This document shows, one piece after another, positions 6,980-16,191 of a stretch of DNA of 28,601 bases; positions within the stretch are counted from its first letter, which is position 1, and every line of letters starts with the position of its first letter. The DNA lies in NCBI GenBank assembly GCA_021621525.1, contig JAJVUU010000022.1:1-28601 (forward strand), in the 5' to 3' direction. Origin of the DNA: Caryophanales bacterium. GTDB lineage: Bacteria > Bacillota_I > Bacilli_A > RFN20 > CAG-288. The notes beneath the pieces are model-generated. The model was not told where the DNA came from and searched no databases. It saw only the letters and a list, made by a program, of their open reading frames with translations. The translations under genes were made by a program, and so were the position numbers.

Positions 6980-9900
6980 TTTGAAACGTATCATGATCAT
7001 CGGTTCCGGACCGATCGTCATCGGACAGGGTGCTGAATTCGACTATGCCGGAACACAGGCATGCCTCGCCTTGAAGGAAGAAGGCTATGAGACCATCCTT
7101 GTCAATTCCAATCCTGCCACCATCATGACCGATACCAAGATTGCCGACAAGGTCTATATGGAGCCACTCGACTTGGAGAATGTTGCCAAGATCATACGTA
7201 TCGAAAGACCGGACGGAATCCTCTGCTCCATCGGAGGTCAGACCGGTCTCAACCTTGGCATGAAGCTATATAAGAACGGCATTCTGGATGAATGCCATAC
7301 CGAGCTTCTCGGAACTTCCTATGATGCCATCAGCAAGGCGGAAGACAGAGAACTCTTCAAGGAACTCTGCCAGCAGATTGGAGAACCGATTTTGGAGAGC
7401 TACTCTGCCAAGACATTGGAGGAAGTCATCGCTGCCGCAGAAAAGATCGGATATCCTGTCATTTTGAGGCCTGCCTTCACCTTGGGCGGTACCGGAGGCG
7501 GATTTGCCGACAATGAAGAAGAGCTTATCCCGCTTGCCACAAACGGACTCAAGCTGTCCCCCGTCAATGAAGTCCTGGTAGAAAAGTCCATCAAAGGCTT
7601 CAAAGAGATTGAATATGAAGTCCTCCGTGACAAAAACGATACTGCCATCGTCGTCTGCAATATGGAGAACATCGATCCGGTAGGCATCCACACAGGCGAT
7701 TCGATTGTCGTTGCCCCCAGCCAGACTTTGACCAACAAAGAGTATCAGATGCTCAGGAATTCAGCCCTGAAAATCATCCGTGCCTTAAAGATCGAAGGTG
7801 GATGCAATGTCCAGTTCTCCCTCGATCCCTATTCCTTCCAATACTACGTCATCGAGGTCAACCCACGTGTCAGCCGTTCCTCTGCCTTGGCCAGCAAGGC
7901 ATCCGGTTTCCCGATTGCCAGGGTCTCGGCCAAGATTGCCGTCGGCATGCAGCTTGATGAAATCGACATCGCCAACACCAAGGCAAGCTTCGAGCCGACC
8001 CTTGACTATGTCGTCACCAAGATTCCCCGTTTCCCGTTTGACAAGTTCGATGATGCCAACCGTTCTTTGTCTACACAGATGAAGGCGACCGGCGAAGTCA
8101 TGGCCATCGGAAGAACCATCGAAGAAAGCATGCTCAAGGCCGTCCGTTCCCTTGAGATCAAGGCCTGCCATCTCGAACTTGGCAAGTTCAAGGACAAATC
8201 CGTGGAAGAGCTCATCGACATCATCAAGCAGCATACGGACGAAAGACCCTTTGCCATCATGGAAGCCTTCCGAAAGGGAGTCATGATCGATGACATCTAT
8301 TTCCTGACCAAGATTGACCGCTTCTTCCTGGAAAAGATATACAACATCTATCGCATGGAGAACGAACTCAAGAGCCATCCGCTTGAAAAGGAATTGTTCC
8401 TCAAAGCCAAAAGAATGGGATTTTCGGATGAATATCTCGGAAAAATCTATCATAAGAGCAAACTTGAAATCTATGAATACCGCAAGAAGAACCACATCTA
8501 TCCGGTCTACAAGATGATCGATACCTGTGCGAGCGAATTCAAATCCTATATTCCATACTTCTATAGCACCTATGAAGAAGAAAACGAATCTGTCTGCGAC
8601 AACAGAAAGAAAATCATCGTTCTCGGTTCCGGTCCGATCCGTATCGGACAGGGTGTCGAATTCGACTATTCCACCACGCACTGCGTCTGGGCTCTCCAGA
8701 AGGAGGGCTATCAGGCCATCGTCATCAACAACAATCCAGAGACCGTCTCCACAGACTATACCCTTTCCGACAAGCTCTATTTCGAACCATTGACGATCGA
8801 AGACGTCATGAATGTCATCGATTTTGAAAAGCCCGAAGGTGTCATCGTCGCCTTAGGCGGTCAGACACCGATCAATCTTTCCTCTGATTTAGCCAAGCTC
8901 GGCGTCAAGATCATCGGTTCTTCCGTCGAAGCCATCGATACTGCCGAAGACAGGGACCAATTCGAGGAAGCCATGGCTAAGATCGACATTCCGCTTCCGA
9001 AGGGTGTGGCTGTCACGAATCTCTTAGATGGCATCAAGGCTGCCAAGGATATCGGCTTCCCGGTCCTTGTCCGTCCTTCCTTCGTCCTTGGCGGAAGAAT
9101 GATGAAAATCATCAACGACGAAGAGACACTGAAGGAATTCATCACCCAGGTCTTCGACTTTGACAGCGAACATCCGGTTCTCATCGACCAGTACATCTAT
9201 GGCATCGAATGCGAAGTCGACGCCATCTCCGACGGCAAGGACGTCTTCATTCCTGGAATCATGCAGCTCATCGAAAGAACGGGCGTCCATTCCGGTGACT
9301 CCATGAGCGTCTATCCTCCCTATTCCTTAAGTGAAAAGGTCAAGAATACCATCATCGACTATACCAGGAAAATCGGTATCGCCATCAATATGGTCGGCCT
9401 TTTCAACATCCAGTTCATCGTCAAGAAGGACACTGAGGAAGTCTTCATCATCGAAGTCAATCCTCGTTCCAGCCGTACGGTTCCCTTCCTTGCCAAATCG
9501 ACTTCCGCTCCGATTGCCGACATCGCAAGCCAGGTCATGCTCGGCCACAGCCTGAAAGAGCTTGGATATGTCGGCATCTATCCAAGCAAGAAGAGATGGT
9601 ATGTCAAGACACCGACATTCTCTTTCACCAAAATTCAAGGAATGGATGTCGTCCTTTCGCCTGAGATGAAATCGACAGGCGAAGCCATCGGATATGACAA
9701 GTCTCTCAACCGTGCCTTGTATAAATCCTTGCGTGCCTCCGGTCAGAGGCTCATCAACTACGGAACCATCTTGGCGACGATTGCCGATCCGGACAAGGAA
9801 GCTGCTCTCAAGCTCATAAGACGCTTCTATAATCTCGGCTTCAACATCGAAGCAACACCGGGAACGGCAAAGTTCCTCAAGGAAAACGGAATCAAGACCA

Positions 9901-10145
9901 GGGTTCGCCACAAAATCAGCGAAAACAGCGAGGAAATCCTGGATTCCATCCGCAAAGGCTATGTTTCCTACGTCATCAATACCATGTCGGACAGCAACAT
10001 CGACAAGGAACATGACGGCATCCAGATCAGAAGGTGTGCCATCGACAACAACGTTCCTGTCTTCACCTGCCTTGATACGGTCGATGCCCTGCTGGACGTC
10101 TTGGAAGAAATGACGATGTCCGTCTCTACCATCGACGCGGAGTGA
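6963..10145 (+). CDS. carB: Carbamoyl-phosphate synthase large subunit
   Basis: Makes carbamoyl phosphate from bicarbonate, two ATP and glutamine-derived ammonia. The 1060-residue protein has two homologous ATP-grasp halves. The first begins IMIIGSGPIVIGQGAEFDYAGTQ and carries the glycine-rich loop GGTGGGFAD. The second begins near residue 550 (IIVLGSGPIRIGQGVEFDYS). An oligomerisation segment of about 150 residues separates them, and a C-terminal methylglyoxal-synthase-like domain (about 930-1060) is where UMP, ornithine or similar effectors bind in this family. Length is normal and no frameshift is seen. The start is inside the carA coding region, with AGGGAGGA 8 bases upstream. Codon use is rich in ATC, GTC and CTC, as in the other pyr genes and unlike the polysaccharide genes. 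Confidence 0.98.
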   Translation: MPKRTDLKRIMIIGSGPIVIGQGAEFDYAGTQACLALKEEGYETILVNSNPATIMTDTKIADKVYMEPLDLENVAKIIRIERPDGILCSIGGQTGLNLGMKLYKNGILDECHTELLGTSYDAISKAEDRELFKELCQQIGEPILESYSAKTLEEVIAAAEKIGYPVILRPAFTLGGTGGGFADNEEELIPLATNGLKLSPVNEVLVEKSIKGFKEIEYEVLRDKNDTAIVVCNMENIDPVGIHTGDSIVVAPSQTLTNKEYQMLRNSALKIIRALKIEGGCNVQFSLDPYSFQYYVIEVNPRVSRSSALASKASGFPIARVSAKIAVGMQLDEIDIANTKASFEPTLDYVVTKIPRFPFDKFDDANRSLSTQMKATGEVMAIGRTIEESMLKAVRSLEIKACHLELGKFKDKSVEELIDIIKQHTDERPFAIMEAFRKGVMIDDIYFLTKIDRFFLEKIYNIYRMENELKSHPLEKELFLKAKRMGFSDEYLGKIYHKSKLEIYEYRKKNHIYPVYKMIDTCASEFKSYIPYFYSTYEEENESVCDNRKKIIVLGSGPIRIGQGVEFDYSTTHCVWALQKEGYQAIVINNNPETVSTDYTLSDKLYFEPLTIEDVMNVIDFEKPEGVIVALGGQTPINLSSDLAKLGVKIIGSSVEAIDTAEDRDQFEEAMAKIDIPLPKGVAVTNLLDGIKAAKDIGFPVLVRPSFVLGGRMMKIINDEETLKEFITQVFDFDSEHPVLIDQYIYGIECEVDAISDGKDVFIPGIMQLIERTGVHSGDSMSVYPPYSLSEKVKNTIIDYTRKIGIAINMVGLFNIQFIVKKDTEEVFIIEVNPRSSRTVPFLAKSTSAPIADIASQVMLGHSLKELGYVGIYPSKKRWYVKTPTFSFTKIQGMDVVLSPEMKSTGEAIGYDKSLNRALYKSLRASGQRLINYGTILATIADPDKEAALKLIRRFYNLGFNIEATPGTAKFLKENGIKTRVRHKISENSEEILDSIRKGYVSYVINTMSDSNIDKEHDGIQIRRCAIDNNVPVFTCLDTVDALLDVLEEMTMSVSTIDAE

Positions 10146-10147
10146 AT

Positions 10148-10888
10148 ATGGAAGACAAGACACTTACAATCATAGAGAACAGATGTGTCGGCCCGGATAT
10201 ATACCTTCTGACATTGAATGGTGATATATCCTTGATAGGTTCTGGACAGTTTGCCGATTTGAAGCTGGACAACCACTACCTGAGAAGACCATTGTCCATC
10301 CATGACTATGACGACCATTCCGTCAGTTTCCTATACAAGGTGCTTGGCCAGGGAACAAAAGAGCTCAGCGAATATCCCATAGGCAAGACAATCGATGTCC
10401 TGCTCCCCTTGGGAAACGGATTCAACACCTCTGAATCAAAGAAGCCACTTCTTATCGGAGGCGGCATCGGAATTGCTCCGCTTTACCATTTGGCAAAGGA
10501 ATTGGTAAATCAAGGAAAAGAAGTTAAAATCATACTCGGATTCAAGACAAAGAGTGAAGTATTCTATGAAGAAGAATTTAGAAGATTCGGTTTAGTTACC
10601 ATTCTTACGGATGACGGAAGCTATGGTGAGAAAGGAAATCCGGTCTCCTACCTAAAGAGCCATGATGTCGATTACGACTACTATTACGCATGCGGCCCAT
10701 CCATCATGCTGAAATTCTTGGCTCAGTCCTTTGAAAACGGCGAAGTCAGTTTGGAGGCCAGGATGGGATGCGGATTTGGTGCCTGCATGGGATGCAGCAT
10801 CAAGACGACGAAAGGAAACAAGCGCATCTGCAAAGACGGCCCTGTATTCCCAAGCGAGGAGGTATTCCATGAATCCACTGCAGATTGA
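10148..10888 (+). CDS. pyrK: Dihydroorotate dehydrogenase electron-transfer subunit
   Basis: The FAD and 2Fe-2S subunit that passes electrons from PyrD to NAD+ in the class 1B heterotetramer. The FAD-binding motif RRPLS is at residues 46-50, a nucleotide-binding GGGIGIAPL follows in the middle, and CGPSIM is near residue 180. The iron-sulfur ligands are Cys208, Cys213, Cys216 and Cys228 in the C-terminal GCGFGACMGC...C region. I prefer the ATG at 10148 because GGAG lies 5 bases upstream, straddling the carB stop. A GTG at 10142 is in frame and would overlap carB by GTGA, adding two residues, but it has no ribosome binding site of its own. The protein is 246 residues, normal for PyrK. It overlaps pyrD by 20 bases. 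Confidence 0.96.
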   Translation: MEDKTLTIIENRCVGPDIYLLTLNGDISLIGSGQFADLKLDNHYLRRPLSIHDYDDHSVSFLYKVLGQGTKELSEYPIGKTIDVLLPLGNGFNTSESKKPLLIGGGIGIAPLYHLAKELVNQGKEVKIILGFKTKSEVFYEEEFRRFGLVTILTDDGSYGEKGNPVSYLKSHDVDYDYYYACGPSIMLKFLAQSFENGEVSLEARMGCGFGACMGCSIKTTKGNKRICKDGPVFPSEEVFHESTAD

Positions 10889-11780
10889 GTTCCTCGGCAA
10901 GGTCTTCAAGAATCCTGTCATCCCTGCTTCCGGATGCTTCGGATTCGGATATGAATTTGCCGATCTCTATGACATCAACATCCTTGGAAGCATCGCCATC
11001 AAGGGTACCACACTTGAGCCGAGATTCGGCAATCCGCTTCCTCGAATCGCCGAATGCCCCGGTGGACTTATCAATTCCATCGGATTGCAGAATCCTGGTG
11101 TAGACAAAGTCATCAGCAAGGAGCTCGTCTCTCTTGACAAGGTCTATGCAGATCAGGTCCTTGCCAATGTCGGCGGGCATTCCATCGAAGACTATGTCGA
11201 AACGGTGCGAAGATTTGATACCTGCCAGAAAGTATTTGCCATCGAGCTGAACATCTCCTGTCCCAACGTCAAGGAAGGGGGTATGGCCTTCGGTGTGGAC
11301 CCCGTCGTCGCTTCAAACCTGGTCAAGGAAGTCAAAAAGGTGACGTCAAAGCCAATCATCGTCAAGCTCTCTCCAAATGTCACTGATATCGTAGAGATGG
11401 CCAAGGCCGTGGAAGAAGCAGGAGCAGATGCCATTTCCCTCATCAACACCATGGTCGGAATGAGGATTGACTTGCAAAACGGAAAGCCAGTCATCGCCAA
11501 TACGATGGGAGGTTATTCCGGACCTGGCATCTTCCCGGTAGCATTGAGAATGGTCTATCAGGTCAGCCATGCCGTCAAAGTCCCTGTCATAGGAATCGGT
11601 GGCATAAGCAAGGCCGAGGACATCCTGGAGATGATGTATGCCGGAGCAAGCCTGATCGAAGTCGGTGCACAGAATCTTATCGACCCCTACTGCTGCAAGA
11701 AGATGATCGAAGATCTGCCTGTCATCATGAAGAAATATCACATTGAGAAACTGCAAGATATCATCGGGAGGACAAAATGA
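10869..11780 (+). CDS. pyrD: Dihydroorotate dehydrogenase, class 1B catalytic subunit
   Basis: An FMN TIM-barrel enzyme that oxidises dihydroorotate to orotate, with PyrK as its electron outlet. The class 1 signature is present: catalytic Cys131 in NISCPNVKEGG, INTMVGM, then the FMN phosphate-binding GGYSGPGI and GIGGI with the downstream GASLIEVG. The 303-residue length fits class 1B. The true start at 10869 has GAGGAGG 6 bases upstream; the open frame extends back to 10731 but that part overlaps pyrK and encodes no family sequence. The start lies 20 bases inside pyrK, and the stop overlaps pyrF by ATGA. The adjacent pyrK and the Cys base together separate it from class 1A and class 2 enzymes. 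Confidence 0.97.
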   Translation: MNPLQIEFLGKVFKNPVIPASGCFGFGYEFADLYDINILGSIAIKGTTLEPRFGNPLPRIAECPGGLINSIGLQNPGVDKVISKELVSLDKVYADQVLANVGGHSIEDYVETVRRFDTCQKVFAIELNISCPNVKEGGMAFGVDPVVASNLVKEVKKVTSKPIIVKLSPNVTDIVEMAKAVEEAGADAISLINTMVGMRIDLQNGKPVIANTMGGYSGPGIFPVALRMVYQVSHAVKVPVIGIGGISKAEDILEMMYAGASLIEVGAQNLIDPYCCKKMIEDLPVIMKKYHIEKLQDIIGRTK

Positions 11781-12466
11781 AACGTGATGTAATCATTGCC
11801 TGCGACTTTAAGTCAAAAGAAGAGCTGATGACGTTCTTAGTTCCGTTCAAGGGTCTCAACCCCTATATCAAGATCGGTATGGAGATGTTCTATAAGGAAG
11901 GGCCTGGACTTGTCAGAGAGCTGAAGAAGGATGGTTTCAAGATTTTCCTTGACCTGAAACTCTGCGATATTCCCAACACCGTCAAAAAGGCCATGGAGAA
12001 AATCGGTGAGCTGGGTGTTGAAATCACCAACCTTCATGCCTTCGGAGGAATCGAAATGATGAAGGCTGCCAGAGAAGGACTGGATGCGACAGAATCCGGA
12101 AAAAAGACCAGGCTTATCGCCGTCACCGTCCTCACCAGCATCAATGATGAGATTCTCCATGACGAACTTCTTATCGACCATAAGGTCGATGAAGTCGTAA
12201 AGACCTATGCAGGAAATGCAAAGAAGGCTGGCCTGGATGGTGTCGTCTGTTCCGCCTTGGAGGCCCCGATCATCAAGGAGATGGGACTTATCTCCGTCAC
12301 TCCGGGAATCCGCCTTGCCGGAGATGATGCCAATGACCAGAAAAGAGTTGCTACGCCATCTTTGGCAAAGGAACTCGGTTCCACATTCATCGTCGTAGGA
12401 AGAAGCATCACCAAGGCTGAAAATCCGGTTTCCGCCTATCAGAAATGTGTAAAGGAGTTCGAATAA
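11777..12466 (+). CDS. pyrF: Orotidine 5'-phosphate decarboxylase
   Basis: Decarboxylates OMP to UMP, the last step of the de novo route. A 229-residue TIM barrel of the short bacterial type. IACDFKS is at the N-terminus, and the catalytic Asp-Lys-Asp tetrad motif FLDLKLCDIPNT is near residues 57-68. The phosphate-binding end is VTPGIR and VVGRSIT near the C-terminus. The start overlaps the pyrD stop (ATGA), with GGGAGG 5 bases upstream. One base separates its stop from the pyrE start codon. Nothing is unusual about the protein. Confidence 0.97.
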   Translation: MKRDVIIACDFKSKEELMTFLVPFKGLNPYIKIGMEMFYKEGPGLVRELKKDGFKIFLDLKLCDIPNTVKKAMEKIGELGVEITNLHAFGGIEMMKAAREGLDATESGKKTRLIAVTVLTSINDEILHDELLIDHKVDEVVKTYAGNAKKAGLDGVVCSALEAPIIKEMGLISVTPGIRLAGDDANDQKRVATPSLAKELGSTFIVVGRSITKAENPVSAYQKCVKEFE

Positions 12467-12467
12467 C

Positions 12468-13112
12468 ATGAACGAAAAAGAATTATCCAAGCAGGTCAGC
12501 AGCAATCTTCTCAAGATCAAGGCAGTCTTCCTCAAGCCTCAGGACCCATTCACCTGGGCCAGCGGCATCAAGTCTCCAATCTATTGCGACAACAGGCTCA
12601 CCCTTTCCTATCCGGATGTCCGTGAAGTCGTCGAAGAAGGACTCAAGGATACCATTTTAAGATACTATCCTGATGTCGAGGTCCTTGAAGGAACATCCAC
12701 GGCCGGAATCGCCCATGCCGCCATCGTCGCTGAGAAGATGAGACTTCCGATGGGCTATGTCAGAAGCGGTCACAAAGACCATGGCAGAGGAAATCAAATC
12801 GAGGGTGTTTCTCCGAAAGGCAAGAAGGTCGTTGTCGTCGAAGACCTCATCTCCACCGGAGGTTCCTCTCTGGAAGTTGTTGACATCCTAAGGGAAGAAG
12901 GAGCCATCGTCCTTGGCATCGTTTCCATCTTCACCTATAACCTTGAAAAAGGAAAAGAAAAATTAAAAGCCGACAATTGCGAGAACCATTCTCTTTCCGA
13001 CTTTGAAACTTTGGTTTCCATTGCCGCCGAGGAAAACTATATTTCCAAAGAAGATATCAGCAAGCTTCTGAAATTCCAGAAGAATCCCTCCGATCCTGGA
13101 TGGATGAACTAA
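12468..13112 (+). CDS. pyrE: Orotate phosphoribosyltransferase
   Basis: Joins orotate and PRPP to give OMP, the substrate of PyrF. The 214-residue protein has FTWASGIKSPIYCDNR near the N-terminus, YVRSGHKDHGRGNQIEG containing the lysine-rich catalytic loop, and the PRPP-binding motif VVVVEDLISTGGSS. Length is typical. The start codon comes 1 base after pyrF, with AAAGGAG 10 bases upstream. It is the last gene of the operon; an intrinsic terminator begins 7 bases after its stop. Confidence 0.97.
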   Translation: MNEKELSKQVSSNLLKIKAVFLKPQDPFTWASGIKSPIYCDNRLTLSYPDVREVVEEGLKDTILRYYPDVEVLEGTSTAGIAHAAIVAEKMRLPMGYVRSGHKDHGRGNQIEGVSPKGKKVVVVEDLISTGGSSLEVVDILREEGAIVLGIVSIFTYNLEKGKEKLKADNCENHSLSDFETLVSIAAEENYISKEDISKLLKFQKNPSDPGWMN

Positions 13113-13118
13113 TGACTC

Positions 13119-13149
13119 GCCTTCCCAAAAGGGAAGGCATTTGTTTTTT
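13119..13149 (+). terminator. Intrinsic terminator of the pyr operon
   Basis: A perfect 8-base-pair stem (GCCTTCCC at 13119-13126 with GGGAAGGC at 13131-13138) with an AAAA loop is followed by TTGTTTTTT at 13141-13149. It directly follows pyrE and separates it from the convergent repair operon. Confidence 0.93.
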
Positions 13150-13185
13150 ACCTAAAAACTGGTGCATCACTTACATCATTGAAAT

Positions 13186-14211
13186 TCAACTACCCTGTTT
13201 TTTCAGATAATCGGAGAGTTCCTTAGGAATCCTTCTAGGTCCACGGATGCTTGTCAAAGACATTGTTTTCAGCTTGGCAAAGGGAAGAAAGGATTTGTCG
13301 TATTTTTCAAGAAGGGTGAGTTCCATCGTCTCCTTTCCGTATTCCGTATCAAATCCGCAGTCATCCTTGCTGACCATCGTCTTATAAAGAAGACATCCAT
13401 CCGGAAGCCCTGAATAAAGATAGACGATGTCTCCTTTCTTCGTCGATTTATTCTTCTGCCATAGTATTTTTCCATACTTATCAAGTTCTTCCTCCAAAGG
13501 ATATGTCTTTGGGTTGCTTGGATAGACCCATTCGCTGGAAGGCTGATCTTTCTTTGTAAGAAGATAGGAGTCATCTACCAAGGACATGATTTCGTCATCC
13601 GAAAGCCGTTCGTCCAACGACAAGGATATCCAATGGGACTTGTTCATGTGGTACGCAGGATAGATGCCATCCCTTTTTAAAAGAACAGGAATCTTTTCCT
13701 TTTCTGCCTTCAGATTCATGATTTCCTTTTCTTTGGAAGAAGGATACAAGGTATCCTTGGATACCTCCATGATAAGCGAAAACCACGTCCCGTCTTCATG
13801 GGTGAGAACCGGGAACATCCTATCTTTCCCTTTGAAGGGAAATGAAGGAAGGATACCATACTTGCGATGGATTTCATCCAGAATCCGTTCAGCCTGAAGG
13901 GATGAACAATAGCAGGGTGAGAAGCAGGCGGAAATGACTTCGCCTGCTTTTTGAAGATATTCAGTCCTCAAAGAAGAGATGAATTGACCGCATGCCAGCT
14001 CCGTATCCAAAAGGACATAGGGTTCCTCAGTGACAGTATCCACAGCATCCACGGAAAACAAGAACCCGTCCTTCACCTTCCATATGACCTTGAAATCTTT
14101 TTTCATCAAAAAAGAATAGACATAGAAATCCCCATCTTTCTTAAAACCATACTCTAGCAGTTTTTCTTCCTCTGCCTTTTTGCGGACAAAAGGTTCCAAT
14201 GTAAACTTCAT
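13186..14211 (-). CDS. YjbR/MmcQ-family protein with C-terminal EVE/PUA-like domain
   Basis: A 341-residue soluble protein with three apparent parts. Residues 1-100 form an N-terminal alpha/beta region (GFKKDGDFYVYSF). Residues 115-220 form the YjbR/MmcQ CyaY-like fold, with FPVLTHEDGTWFSLIMEV and the hallmark YHMNKSHWISLSLD at 187-200. Residues 225-335 resemble an EVE/PUA-type domain (EWVYPSNP, KKGDIVYLY). EVE domains in other proteins can bind modified nucleobases; YjbR proteins are called DNA-binding, but the molecular role of either part here is unknown. The start at 14211 has GGAG 6 bases upstream; another ATG 12 bases earlier lacks one. It begins 54 bases after recD with no terminator between, so it is probably the last gene of the recCBD operon. 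A link to DNA repair or modified-DNA recognition is inference from position. Confidence 0.75.
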   Translation of the reverse strand: MKFTLEPFVRKKAEEEKLLEYGFKKDGDFYVYSFLMKKDFKVIWKVKDGFLFSVDAVDTVTEEPYVLLDTELACGQFISSLRTEYLQKAGEVISACFSPCYCSSLQAERILDEIHRKYGILPSFPFKGKDRMFPVLTHEDGTWFSLIMEVSKDTLYPSSKEKEIMNLKAEKEKIPVLLKRDGIYPAYHMNKSHWISLSLDERLSDDEIMSLVDDSYLLTKKDQPSSEWVYPSNPKTYPLEEELDKYGKILWQKNKSTKKGDIVYLYSGLPDGCLLYKTMVSKDDCGFDTEYGKETMELTLLEKYDKSFLPFAKLKTMSLTSIRGPRRIPKELSDYLKKQGS

Positions 14212-14265
14212 ATGATTCTCCAATCAGACACCATGATTGATGTATCAGCAACAGATGGCATCATT

Positions 14266-16191
14266 TCATTGATAGAGGTTTGTATCTCTCTCGTCAAAGC
14301 GATCCTTTGCTTCTTCCAACCTATCCTGAGAAGAAACCAGATAGGTGTTCCCTTTGGTTCTTGTGATGGCAGTATAGACGATCTGCCTGCTGAGCAGAGG
14401 ATGTCCCTCCTGTCTTGGAAGAAAGACAAGGATGTTCTTATAATCCGAACCCTGGGATTTATGAATGGTGATGGCATAGGCCAAATCGATTTCGTCGCGT
14501 GAAATCAAAGAAATCGGGTAGAAAAGGAAATCGCCGAGCTTGAAGATATGTCCATCTTCCTTGCCCTCATGGGAGACGATGAGGGATGATTTCTTGACCA
14601 TGAAATAGATGGCCGGGTCTTTTTTGAAGCTGACCAAGATGCCGCTGTCTCCGTTGTAAAGGTCAAGGATCCTGTTATTTTTGTTGACCATCAGAAGCTC
14701 ACCGGGGTAGAAGCCAAGATAGGATGTCCTCTGTCTCATATCGATGAATTCCTTTTTGATATAGGCATTGATTTTCTTTACTCCGATATCTCCTTCGTTT
14801 TCAGCTGAGAGGATCTTGGCATTTTCCGTCTTTTCATATAATGAATTCATGGAGGAAATATCCTTGGCATCCAATTGCATGGCATCCTTCTGAAGGGAAG
14901 CATAGAAGACATCTCCCCATCTAGAAAGGACTCTCATGATGCCGGATTTGAAATCCTTTGGTGAAATCCTGTCCGAATAATAGAAAATCGGTTTGTTTGG
15001 ATCATCTTTTTCAACACGGAATTCATTGAGATCTTTCCAGTCCTTTGCATGGACGGGAAGCTCAGTCCCGGAATTGATGCTCTCGGCCAGCCTGTAAATC
15101 TGTGTATCCTTTCCGAAGCGAATGGATTCATCCAGGGACACGATATGGTCCTGAAGGTCTTTTCTCCTAAGGAGGTCACCATAGACGGCTCCGCACTGGA
15201 CGCTGGGAAGCTGATTCCTATCCCCCATGAGGTACACTCTTGCCCCATCAGGGATAGCTGAAAGAAGAGAATCAAAAAGGCATATATCAATCATGCTGGC
15301 TTCATCGACGACGAAGACGGAATCCTGATTGAACCGATGGTTCTTCCCATAGAGGAAGCCTCCTGTCGTACGATCCGTTGAAAGAAGTCTGTGGATGGTA
15401 GATTCCTCCAAGGAATCAATTTTCAAAAACAGGTCAGGATGCGCAGCAATATATTCCTTTTTGATATTGCCGAGTCCCTTCAGGATGCTTTCCTTCATCC
15501 TGCTGCTTGCCTTGCCACTGGGTGCGACAAGATAGACGTCATCGGATGGATTCTGACTTAAGATGCCAAGCAGAAGAAAAAGAATCGACGTCGTCTTTCC
15601 GGTTCCGGGTCCTCCGGTGATGAGAAGATTTTTGCTCAAGCCTTCCTCCACGGCAAGTTCCTGACCCTTAGACAATGAAAATCCATCCTTGACGATATCC
15701 CAATAGGAAAAGGCGATTTCATTTTGACTCTGTCCGACAAAGAGGCGTTCAAGGGATGTCAGGATTGACTTTCTTGCTTCCTGATATTTCCTGGCATATA
15801 GATAGCCTTCTTCGATTTCAAACAGTTTCTTTTGACCGACGATACCAGACAAGGTGTTTTCATTCATCAAATAAAGCTTTTCATCAAGAAGCAATTTTAT
15901 TTCATCGCTCAAGGTTTTGTCTTTTTTCTCATCATATACGCCTTGGCTCATCAATAGAATACGATTGGCTTGAAGCTTCTTTTCAAATTTTGTCTTCAAC
16001 ACATCATGGTCTAAGGACATGCAGATGTTGCCATCATCCAGAAGAGAAAAGTAAATGCCAAAAAGGCAGACGATGGCGTCTTTTTCTTCATCAGCAATCT
16101 CTTCATAGAGAAAAGAAGCTACTTTCTTCCATATCGGTGTGAGAAGCCTGCTCTCTTCCAGAAGATCATAAAACACCTGGTATTCCATCAT
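14266..16191 (-). CDS. recD: RecBCD enzyme subunit RecD (5'-3' helicase)
   Basis: The fast 5'-3' SF1B motor of exodeoxyribonuclease V. Residues 1-165 are an N-terminal RecB-interacting region. The helicase core follows, with Walker A GGPGTGKT at 193-200, VVDEAS at 294-299, GDRNQLPSV at 323-331, AITIHKSQGSDY at 573-584 and YTAITRTK at 606-613. At 641 residues it is close to E. coli RecD (about 610). It lacks the long N-terminal extension of RecD2, and its position after recB argues for RecD1. The start ATG overlaps the recB stop (ATGA), with GGAGG 6 bases upstream, so it is translationally coupled. Overall the evidence for a functional ATPase is strong; partner assignment follows from the two upstream genes. 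Confidence 0.93.
   Translation of the reverse strand: MMEYQVFYDLLEESRLLTPIWKKVASFLYEEIADEEKDAIVCLFGIYFSLLDDGNICMSLDHDVLKTKFEKKLQANRILLMSQGVYDEKKDKTLSDEIKLLLDEKLYLMNENTLSGIVGQKKLFEIEEGYLYARKYQEARKSILTSLERLFVGQSQNEIAFSYWDIVKDGFSLSKGQELAVEEGLSKNLLITGGPGTGKTTSILFLLLGILSQNPSDDVYLVAPSGKASSRMKESILKGLGNIKKEYIAAHPDLFLKIDSLEESTIHRLLSTDRTTGGFLYGKNHRFNQDSVFVVDEASMIDICLFDSLLSAIPDGARVYLMGDRNQLPSVQCGAVYGDLLRRKDLQDHIVSLDESIRFGKDTQIYRLAESINSGTELPVHAKDWKDLNEFRVEKDDPNKPIFYYSDRISPKDFKSGIMRVLSRWGDVFYASLQKDAMQLDAKDISSMNSLYEKTENAKILSAENEGDIGVKKINAYIKKEFIDMRQRTSYLGFYPGELLMVNKNNRILDLYNGDSGILVSFKKDPAIYFMVKKSSLIVSHEGKEDGHIFKLGDFLFYPISLISRDEIDLAYAITIHKSQGSDYKNILVFLPRQEGHPLLSRQIVYTAITRTKGNTYLVSSQDRLEEAKDRFDERDTNLYQ

Noticed and set aside
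7785..8681. 298-codon open frame antisense to carB
   Set aside because: It lies wholly within a well-conserved carB and its product looks compositionally biased with no recognisable fold.
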